This document shows, piece by piece, positions 57,641-64,000 of a DNA stretch of 64,000 bases. The notes under the pieces were generated by a model, which ran no database searches, had not been told where the DNA came from, and saw only the letters and a program-made list of their open reading frames with translations. The position numbers and the translations under genes are program-made. Positions within the stretch are counted from its first letter, which is position 1. Each line of letters opens with the position of its first letter. The stretch covers positions 1 through 64,000 of the IMG/VR virus record IMGVR_UViG_3300027985_001729; one strand, written 5' to 3'. Origin of the DNA: a virus.

Positions 57641-59035
57641 TCAACCCGTGGTGGGTACGGTTTCATCCGGAGAAACGGATGACTGCCAACGAACGAGACG
57701 CGCCAGCGCTTCGATAACCGACTCCCCATCGGCGGGCTTCACCAGTGCCACCACCGCGGCGAGCTGGGCGCGGGCCATGGCCACCTCACGGCGTTGGGCG
57801 TCGGCCTCTTCCTGGTAGTGGGTCACCTGCTTGCGTAGGTCCTTGGCGATCACCTTGTGCGCGCTGGCCTGGGCCCTGAGCTTGGTAGCGATCTCGGCCG
57901 GGTTGTTCCCGCGTCTCCTCGATGCCAAGTCGTCGAGGAGGTACTCCACCGTGGTCACGATGTGAGCGTAGGTCGGCCTGTCCGACAGTTTCGGGAACCT
58001 ATCCAAGAGCTTCTTGTCGATGCGCTGAAGGAGAGGTGCAACGTTCGCGGCGGGATCGGTGCACGGGGAACCTGACCCGTGCAGGATCTCGAGCTCGACC
58101 ATGCGCGACACCACTTGCTCGATGCACGTCTCGATCGTTGCCGAAGTGATCTCCCTGAAGCCTGCCTTGCGCAGGGTGGCCGCAATGCGATCGCGGAACA
58201 AGCGCCACGTCGTGAGCTCCTCGAACAGCACTTCGGTACAAGCGGCGATTTCATCTGGCCTTGATCTTGATGATATCAGCGGGAATTGCTGAGCGATCTT
58301 CCAATCGATCCGAGCTAGCAGCGAGGATAGCTCTGCCGACTTGCCGATGAGGCATACTGCCGTATCGACCATGTTGTCGCCGGCGATAGTGGCATGGTGC
58401 TTGGCAACAGCCATCCCGACGCGGCCCACATCTTCTGCCAGCGACATTTTATGCTCACGTAGTTCTACGACCTCCTTGCGAAGAGAATCGATGAGCTTTG
58501 CGTCGTTGTCCCTCGCTTCCGCCATTGCATCGAATGACGCAACGTTCGACCTGTTCTTTTCCTCGAGTTCCTTCACTCGAGCCTCGGACAACGACAGCGC
58601 ATCATCGATCTTCTTGACCTTCTCCGTATCCGTGGCAATCCGCCCGTCGATTGAGTGAAGGCGCTCTAGTTCCGACTCGATGAAACGAAGCTCGACGTCT
58701 TTCGCACCTTCGGCCAAGAGAGAGTCGGCAAACATCTGCTTGATACGGTCCAGCAGGTTCCTGCTCCAGCCGCGGTCCACCGGCCACGCAGCCGAGGCGT
58801 TGACATCCTTCGCGTGAGCGACGAGCTTTCCGTAGTGGGCCCTTATCCGCTGCAATGAGGCCAGCCCGAGCGATTCACCGCTATCATTCGGTTCAGCCGA
58901 GAATCGGTAGAGTGAGGATCGAAGCTCGTCTAGAACGAGGTCCGTTTCACCATCGGCTGGCTTTTCATTGCCTGCCTTGTCCACGAGAGCCCTGACGACC
59001 CTCAGCCCTTCATTGCTCAGAAAAAGTACCTTCAT
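57641..59035 (-). CDS. Long coiled-coil protein of unknown function
   Basis: A 464-aa protein; ATG 59035 has GGGAGG upstream. Residues 130-210 and 390-430 form coiled coils (ARVKELEEKNRSNVASFDAMAEARDND; RKQVTHYQEEADAQRREVAMARAQLA). Two internal segments, LSSLLARIDWKIAQQFPLISSRSRPDEIAACTEVLFEEL and APLLQRIDKKLLDRFPKLSDRPTYAHIVTTVEYLLDDL (described by their first residues), look like an internal duplication of about 70 aa. No family recognised. Confidence 0.7.
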   Translation of the reverse strand: MKVLFLSNEGLRVVRALVDKAGNEKPADGETDLVLDELRSSLYRFSAEPNDSGESLGLASLQRIRAHYGKLVAHAKDVNASAAWPVDRGWSRNLLDRIKQMFADSLLAEGAKDVELRFIESELERLHSIDGRIATDTEKVKKIDDALSLSEARVKELEEKNRSNVASFDAMAEARDNDAKLIDSLRKEVVELREHKMSLAEDVGRVGMAVAKHHATIAGDNMVDTAVCLIGKSAELSSLLARIDWKIAQQFPLISSRSRPDEIAACTEVLFEELTTWRLFRDRIAATLRKAGFREITSATIETCIEQVVSRMVELEILHGSGSPCTDPAANVAPLLQRIDKKLLDRFPKLSDRPTYAHIVTTVEYLLDDLASRRRGNNPAEIATKLRAQASAHKVIAKDLRKQVTHYQEEADAQRREVAMARAQLAAVVALVKPADGESVIEALARLVRWQSSVSPDETVPTTG

Positions 59036-59093
59036 CGATTTCCTCCCAGAGAGGCATGGGGTGGCGAGTTGCACCCCATGCCTCTGACCTTCG

Positions 59094-59996
59094 TCACACC
59101 CGCGCGGAACTACCATGCTTGCCGCGCCCACGCCCTCCGCCGCCCGAGCTCCGCCCGGACAACTCCTTCGCCGCATCGAGCTCGGCAGTGAGCGAGGCGA
59201 CGACCTGCACCACCGACCCCTTCGGGAGGGAGGCGAACACGCGCTTGATTGGCTCTGTTGAGTTGGTCGGCTGAACGACGAGCTCCCCTCCGAACACAGA
59301 GACGCACGCATCGGGGTACCTCACCTTGAGCGCTGCCTCGATGGCATCGACCGTGTAAGGAAGGAGCACCCGCTCGGCGTCGGAGATGACAGCATCGATC
59401 GTCATCTCCTGCCAGTTCGAAGGAGCCACGTGCGTCTCGGTGCCCCACGAGAGATGCATGTACACGTTGTTCCCGACGATCGATGCGCTGGCGCTGGCAC
59501 CATGGCGCTCTGCCCAGGCATCCTTCACCTTCTCGAAGTTGCGGCCGCGCTCTGCCCGAGCGACGAACTCCTCGATGGCCTTGAACTCGATGAGGACGCA
59601 CGTGCGGTGCATGGGGGACTCATCGCTCATGAACGTGTCCCCCTGAGCCACCACAGGCTCAGGTTTCAGGATGAGCGGCCGGAGCAAGCCAACGATGGCG
59701 TTCGCGACCATCGGGCCGTAGAAGGGGCGCCTGACGTCGGCGCTGAGGTGCTCCCAGGTGACGGGCTCGTCGTGGGTGTACGCCGCGAAGGAGGTCGCGC
59801 TCGGGTCCTTCTTCTTTGCGGCCAAGGCGAGCTCCGGGATCGACATGATCGCCACGTCGACATCATCCGGGTTGATGGTGGGGAGAGGTCTTTTCGCAAA
59901 GTCGCGGGCTTCCGTCGCGGCCTTGGTAGCCGCGCGGTGCGTCTCGATGAAGATGTCGGTAAGCATGATCTTGTTCTCTTGGTGGTTGTTGGTCAT
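59094..59996 (-). CDS. Hypothetical protein with Gly/Arg-rich tail
   Basis: A 300-aa protein; ATG 59996 overlaps the upstream stop as ATGA. A helical N-terminus (TATEARDFAKRP-like), a central domain with CVLIEFKAIEEFVARAERG and IEAALKVRYPDACVSVFGGELVVQ strands, and a C-terminal GGGGRGRGKHGSS tail reminiscent of flexible tails that bind nucleic acid or partner proteins. Possibly a nucleic-acid-binding accessory protein. No family recognised. Confidence 0.6.
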   Translation of the reverse strand: MTNNHQENKIMLTDIFIETHRAATKAATEARDFAKRPLPTINPDDVDVAIMSIPELALAAKKKDPSATSFAAYTHDEPVTWEHLSADVRRPFYGPMVANAIVGLLRPLILKPEPVVAQGDTFMSDESPMHRTCVLIEFKAIEEFVARAERGRNFEKVKDAWAERHGASASASIVGNNVYMHLSWGTETHVAPSNWQEMTIDAVISDAERVLLPYTVDAIEAALKVRYPDACVSVFGGELVVQPTNSTEPIKRVFASLPKGSVVQVVASLTAELDAAKELSGRSSGGGGRGRGKHGSSARV

Positions 59997-62185
59997 GTTC
60001 TTTGGTTCCTGAGCTTGATGTATGTATCCACGGCCTCCATGGCCAGCGGACGTTCTTTGTTGATGTTGCAGGCGGCGATGGCGCGCTCCTTGGCGACGTC
60101 GCGGTCGGTCGCGCGGATTGTCTCATAAACGACGATGCCGAAGAAGCAGTAGAGCACGTCGTCATGGCTCGGCGCTCTCAGGAGCCTGCCAGGCTCACGA
60201 GGCTCGAACATCCCCGTGAGGGTCTTCGTGAGGGCGGCTCGGTCTACGTAGAAATCAGCGCGATGGAGGTGGCGACGCGCATCTTCCACCGTCTTCGCAG
60301 ATGGGACAGCGGCAAGAAGCTGTTTGTCTCCCAAAGAACGCAGCATGTTTGCCCAGGTGTTGGCCGGGTCCTTCAGGATCATATCGCACGTGGCGCGCGC
60401 CACCTCGAGCGATACGTCTTGAGCCGAAGGAATCTCGCCGCTTGGTGGGATGAAGCAGATCGTCGAATAGTTACCAACGATCGCCGACTTCGCGCTCTTC
60501 TCGATGAAGTCCTTGGTTGAGTTGACCATCTGAACTGACTTGGCTCGAGCCTCCAAATTGAACGAGAAAGGGTTTGCTGGAAGGTTGGTGTCGCTGAGCC
60601 TTGGAAGTTCAGAGGCCGCGTCGTCTCTGATAGACTCAGACGCTTTCAGCACGTCTGACATGCTCGTGCGATCGTGGCCACGGTTCGCAAAACGGCCACC
60701 ATAATTCGACCAATGCGCGTCGCTGTTCACAACAAGATCGCACTCGGGACCGCAGAAATTTCCACGCGGCACGATGTACTGGCGGCCGCAATGCGAACAA
60801 CCATCTGGCTTCACGCGGGCGATGCGCGTCCACTTCGACACTTCGGATGCCCTCATGGCGTTGCACGTCAACCCGCTCGAGTACGAGACCATCGCGCCAG
60901 GCAAAACCCCTGTGATGGTGACGCACGAATCGCGAGAGTTCGGCGGCTGTGAAGGGTCGGCGTACACCTCGCCGACTAGCACCGCGCGCGGAACGTCACC
61001 TGGGCCAACGTGGGCAATGATGCCAGCGCAAACGGCTTGTTCACGGAGAGTCGTTTCACTCCAGCGACTATCATGTGACGGCCAACGTCCAGAAAGCACA
61101 ACTACCTTTGGTGCTCCGTCGCTGGACTCATCGACAGCCACCACATGGCACGACCCATCCACGAAATCCCAGATCTGGAGCTCCTCAATAACGTCTGGAG
61201 TTCTGCTTCGACGAAGGTCATCGAGCTTCGCCATCTCGCGATGAGTGGCGGGGAGGCGCCGAATACGGATGCTTTGCCCACCGACACAAATATCGAATGG
61301 CCCTTCCGTGGTCACGCCATAGACAGTGATGCTCGACGCAACACCGAGAATCTTCCCGATATTGTGGATTGGATGAGGTTTCGCCCACGAGATCCTGCCG
61401 GAAGCATCTGCTACGGCAAACCCGCGTTCCACATCCCTCTCCCTTGGCTTCCTTGGCGCGTTGTCCGTATCGAAGTACTTGTAAGCCTTCTTGAAGATGC
61501 CGAGCGCGACGCGATGCGTCTGGTTCTCCGCATGGGTGTTCGACTTGACGTGATCACCAACCACGACATCATCACCGTCCACCTCGAGCACCTCGAACAC
61601 CTCGAACGGCATGCCTTTCGGTCCCATCATGTCGCAGAAAGCCCACGCCCCCGGTACGACCCACGACTCGGGGGGCGGCTCGCAGAACCCGAACGCCTCG
61701 GCGATCCTCCGCCGAAGGTCACGATCCATCATCGCGCCACCACACGCGCCGAAGGCCGTGGCCACGTCGTACTCATCGGTGACGTAATGAGCGGAGAGCT
61801 TCTTGGCCACGGCTGCGGCGTCACTCTCGCCGGTGATCATCCGAGCCACGTTGACGATGGTCTGGGCGTTGCCAGTGAGCGGAGCCATGTCTCGGTCGTC
61901 GTCGCCCACAACGACGCGGAGCACGGTGTACTCAAGGGGAACCGCCGCGGTGATGCGCACCATCCTCGTGCCATGTGGACCACGCATCTTGTCTTCCCAA
62001 ATGTCCACCTCGTCAACGCACGCGCTGGGATGCCCGACGAGCGCCCGAGCCATCGCGGATCTGTCGCTGTCCTTCGTCACAGCTACGTTCTCGCGACCGC
62101 GCCTGACGAGCATCGCCCCGTCGCTCACTTCGCTACCAAGGGGGCTCAAAGCGTTGCCAACCCCAAACATTTTATCGATTCCCAT
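59993..62185 (-). CDS. Large hypothetical protein with Cys4 motif
   Basis: A 730-aa protein; ATG 62185 follows AAGGAA. Mixed alpha/beta with many Val/Asp-rich strands (VLEVDGDDVVVGDHVKSNTH, CHVVAVDESSDGAPKVVVLSG) and a Cys4 segment near residue 475 (CSHCGRQYIVPRGNFCGPEC) that could hold zinc. The C-terminal 150 residues are helical. It is the second largest leftward gene upstream of the portal and heads this block after a 122-bp gap. No family recognised; could be a replication, packaging or host-takeover factor. Confidence 0.65.
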   Translation of the reverse strand: MGIDKMFGVGNALSPLGSEVSDGAMLVRRGRENVAVTKDSDRSAMARALVGHPSACVDEVDIWEDKMRGPHGTRMVRITAAVPLEYTVLRVVVGDDDRDMAPLTGNAQTIVNVARMITGESDAAAVAKKLSAHYVTDEYDVATAFGACGGAMMDRDLRRRIAEAFGFCEPPPESWVVPGAWAFCDMMGPKGMPFEVFEVLEVDGDDVVVGDHVKSNTHAENQTHRVALGIFKKAYKYFDTDNAPRKPRERDVERGFAVADASGRISWAKPHPIHNIGKILGVASSITVYGVTTEGPFDICVGGQSIRIRRLPATHREMAKLDDLRRSRTPDVIEELQIWDFVDGSCHVVAVDESSDGAPKVVVLSGRWPSHDSRWSETTLREQAVCAGIIAHVGPGDVPRAVLVGEVYADPSQPPNSRDSCVTITGVLPGAMVSYSSGLTCNAMRASEVSKWTRIARVKPDGCSHCGRQYIVPRGNFCGPECDLVVNSDAHWSNYGGRFANRGHDRTSMSDVLKASESIRDDAASELPRLSDTNLPANPFSFNLEARAKSVQMVNSTKDFIEKSAKSAIVGNYSTICFIPPSGEIPSAQDVSLEVARATCDMILKDPANTWANMLRSLGDKQLLAAVPSAKTVEDARRHLHRADFYVDRAALTKTLTGMFEPREPGRLLRAPSHDDVLYCFFGIVVYETIRATDRDVAKERAIAACNINKERPLAMEAVDTYIKLRNQRT

Positions 62186-62307
62186 GTCGTTCCTTTCCTG
62201 CGCGGCACACTCGCTCACGCCTTCCTCTTGAAGCTACCACACACAGAGCATGATCCACGTGTCGCAACCATGTAGCGTGAATTTCGTCGATGAATGCTAC
62301 TTCAGCA

Positions 62308-62697
62308 TCACCCAACGTCGATCGAGTAGTCGATGGTCCACGTGAAGGTCACGGCACCAATCGGACCGCTCATCGACTTCGACAAGACCCACGGCCCACC
62401 GATGCGTAGCCGGTCGTCAAAGCCAAGCTCTGCCGTCGCTCTGGCCACGTCGATCGCAGCAGCCATCACCAGCTTGTCCATCACCGCAACGTCGAACACC
62501 TCTCCTCGATCGAACATGCCCTGGGCGTCATCTGGGCTGACCGAGATAGAACTCCGCATGGGCTTCGCCATGATCGCAACGGATGTTGATGTCGACGGGA
62601 CAAGACCGCCACGCGCTCGAGCGATCACCCTGAGCACGCTGTTGGCGAACTTGCTGTAGTCGTCTCGAATGAGCCTTTCTTCGTTCATGCGTGCCAT
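62308..62697 (-). CDS. Hypothetical protein
   Basis: A 129-aa protein; ATG 62697 overlaps the previous stop as TGATG. Sequence has a helical N-terminus (RLIRDDYSKFANSVLRVIARARGG) and beta-rich end (GPWVLSKSMSGPIGAVTFTWTIDY). It is the last gene of a four-gene coupled group (63876-62308). The 120 bp after it show nothing notable. No family recognised. Confidence 0.5.
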   Translation of the reverse strand: MARMNEERLIRDDYSKFANSVLRVIARARGGLVPSTSTSVAIMAKPMRSSISVSPDDAQGMFDRGEVFDVAVMDKLVMAAAIDVARATAELGFDDRLRIGGPWVLSKSMSGPIGAVTFTWTIDYSIDVG

Positions 62698-63044
62698 CAC
62701 TTCAAACCCAGCGCTTCGCGCTCCTCGTCGGTCAGCTTGGCCAACGCCTTGGACCTGGCTCGCTCCTTGGCCTCCAGTTCCTTCCCATCGATGTCCACGC
62801 GGGCCATCCTGTCGAGAACGCGCACAGACCCGTCGCTGAGCCTGACCGCCTCCCGTTCCTCGACGACCATGAACGAGCACTCCGCCTTGGCCTTCGTCGA
62901 GAACACGCCGACGACATTCGGCCATCCGCCGCCATCCATCCCCCTGTCAATGCGCAGGTACACTGTGAATAGCTCGCCGACGCGCTCGATGTGATCGAGG
63001 TCCCCAGAAAAGAGATGAGCCTTCCCGTGTTGCGGGTGGTTCAA
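62697..63044 (-). CDS. Hypothetical protein
   Basis: A 115-aa protein in the four-gene coupled group; ATG 63044 overlaps the upstream stop by 4 nt. A beta-rich N-terminal half (GELFTVYLRIDRGMDGGGWP, VVGVFSTKAKAE) precedes a charged C-terminal helix (ERARSKALAKLTDEEREALGLK). No family recognised. Confidence 0.5.
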   Translation of the reverse strand: MNHPQHGKAHLFSGDLDHIERVGELFTVYLRIDRGMDGGGWPNVVGVFSTKAKAECSFMVVEEREAVRLSDGSVRVLDRMARVDIDGKELEAKERARSKALAKLTDEEREALGLK

Positions 63045-63355
63045 GGCGAGCCACCCGTCTGTTGGAGCTCAAAGTCACCGTACAGTTGCTTCGCCCTCCA
63101 CCTGTCGAAGATCACCTTTGCGATCGACCATACGGCCTTCTCCTTACCGAAGGCTTTGCGCCCGAAGTTTGAGCAGATGCTCTGCGCCTTGAGTCCTTCG
63201 AGCCCTGCCTCGGTCAGCTTCTCGTAGAGCCAACCTCCCGCAGCGCCAACCTCAACGACGCTCGTCGTGCATGGCATCCCAGCATCGACGGCAGCCTTGC
63301 GCCCATCGGACATGAACCTCTTGTACTCATCTTCGCTCAAAAACTCAGGTTTCAT
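63041..63355 (-). CDS. Hypothetical protein
   Basis: A 104-aa protein; start overlaps the upstream stop (63352-63355) and stop overlaps the next start. Helical with KFDRW-type basic/aromatic patches (FGRKAFGKEKAVWSIAKVIFDRWRAKQLYGDF), which could contact nucleic acid. No family recognised. Confidence 0.5.
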   Translation of the reverse strand: MKPEFLSEDEYKRFMSDGRKAAVDAGMPCTTSVVEVGAAGGWLYEKLTEAGLEGLKAQSICSNFGRKAFGKEKAVWSIAKVIFDRWRAKQLYGDFELQQTGGSP

Positions 63356-63876
63356 TGGATCACATCTTTCTCGAGTCGTGCCTTTTGCATTCGCCGCAGA
63401 CGATCAGCAGGGGTCTCTCGCCTCGGCGGACCTTCGTCCAGCGCCCGCGCTGGCGGCGGGTCTTCGCGCACCGCTGGTTCTTCAGGTTCTGCTGGCTCCT
63501 GCTCTTCGTGCGCTGGTAGCTGACGCGGACCGGCAACCTCGTAGAGACCACGAGCCGAACGCGCCACGAGCCGGTGCGCGACGAGGGCGAGCAGCGCTTG
63601 GTTAGCGCTTGCCCGACTCATCCCAGCACCAGCCGCGATCTCAGCAACCGTGCGCCGGCCTGGGTTCGCACGCAGCCACACCAGAATCCGATCGCCCTGC
63701 GTCCCCTTGCCCGGCTCTGTCGCGGAACCTCGGCGCCCGCGCCCGGACACGTCGCGCTTGGCCTCTCGCGTTCTGTCGAGTCGTTCGCGCAGGCTTGCCT
63801 CCTCGTCCTCGATTCGTCCCAGGAGCCGCTCACGAAGCTCTTTGAACAGCGCTACGTCGTCTTCCAGTCCCATCAC
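63352..63876 (-). CDS. Winged-helix DNA-binding protein
   Basis: A 174-aa protein. GTG 63876 has GGAGG 7 nt upstream (ATG 63873 is an alternative). A coiled-coil-like N-terminus (FKELRERLLGRIEDEEASLRERLDR) is followed by a winged helix (ILVWLRANPGRRTVAEIAAGAGMSRASANQALLALVAHRLVARSARGLYEV) and a Pro/Glu-rich tail ending in a charged helix. First gene of the four-gene coupled group; probably regulatory. The 124 bp to the window edge contain no gene with a usable start. Confidence 0.65.
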   Translation of the reverse strand: MMGLEDDVALFKELRERLLGRIEDEEASLRERLDRTREAKRDVSGRGRRGSATEPGKGTQGDRILVWLRANPGRRTVAEIAAGAGMSRASANQALLALVAHRLVARSARGLYEVAGPRQLPAHEEQEPAEPEEPAVREDPPPARALDEGPPRRETPADRLRRMQKARLEKDVIQ

Positions 63877-64000
63877 CCAAGTTCCTCCATCATGTCGATC
63901 ACGGCCCTTTCTCGGTTCGCGCCTTCAGGTAGTCATCCCCGCTGATGACCTGAAGATTCTCGAGCTGGTACCTTGACGCTACACGTCACATAGTGAACCG

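Noticed and set aside
63899-63982. Partial minus frame at the right edge (YQLENLQVISGDDYLKARTEKGP)
   Set aside because: Looks protein-like but an in-frame stop lies 28 codons upstream with no start; may be a remnant or the edge of a gene that cannot be judged.
1-64000. Mu-type replicative transposition
   Set aside because: The virion genes are Mu-like, but no MuA/MuB homologue is seen and a DnaB-based replication operon with iterons is present; the only transposase is an IS1-like element.

Overview
The window looks like part of the genome (or integrated prophage) of a contractile-tailed, Mu-like-virion bacteriophage with high GC content. The virion module follows the Mu order: DUF935 portal, Mu-I-type protease, DUF2190 protein, capsid, DUF1320 protein, gp10/gpG-like protein, sheath, tube, tape measure, gp43 to gp48-type baseplate and fibres. 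The phage does not replicate like Mu. It has a DnaB-type helicase, a winged-helix initiator with internal iterons, and no Mu A/B transposase. The host cannot be proven from this sequence. The GC content, the style of the small HTH protein at the left end and a 30-cysteine lipoprotein would fit a myxobacterium-like host (inference). No tRNA, CRISPR, integrase, recognisable endolysin or recognisable large terminase is visible, so essential genes probably lie outside the window.

Layout. 0-1.2 kb: three overlapping small + strand genes ending at a strong terminator. 1.2-11.1 kb: a leftward accessory operon read from a divergent promoter region. In order of transcription it holds a 682-aa coiled-coil/winged-helix protein, a Dam-family adenine methyltransferase, a truncated DpdA/TGT-like gene, a decayed HipA-like kinase plus DUF3037-like pair, a small Cys protein, a DndC-like sulfurtransferase whose 3' end has been replaced at an IS1-like element, the IS itself, and an intact HipA-like kinase plus DUF3037 pair. 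11.2-17.8 kb: a rightward replication operon with XRE repressor, initiator containing the putative origin, a second initiator-like protein, DnaB with a 415-aa intein, and a RuvC-like nuclease, ending at a hairpin terminator. 17.9-22.4 kb: small unknown genes on both strands, a holin-like membrane protein and a + strand cassette with two paralogous multi-pass membrane proteins. 22.4-55.7 kb: leftward late genes (fibres, baseplate, tape measure, tube, sheath, neck, capsid, protease-scaffold fusion, portal, Dps). A Cys-rich lipoprotein gene on the opposite strand (26.6-27.3 kb) interrupts them. 55.8-63.9 kb: leftward genes of unknown role, including two tandem-HTH/Zn-ribbon DNA-binding candidates and 464-, 300- and 730-aa proteins.

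Most genes overlap by ATGA, GTGA or TGATG, so the operons are translationally coupled and many start sites can be fixed from these overlaps. The most unusual items are: the DNA-modification and toxin-like accessory island with IS scarring; the iteron cluster inside the initiator gene; a ferroxidase-complete Dps beside the portal; a 1262-aa pyrophosphatase-like/DUF6582/Mu-I-protease/scaffold fusion; and an eight-residue peptide shared by that protease fusion and the capsid protein that is conserved at protein but not codon level.
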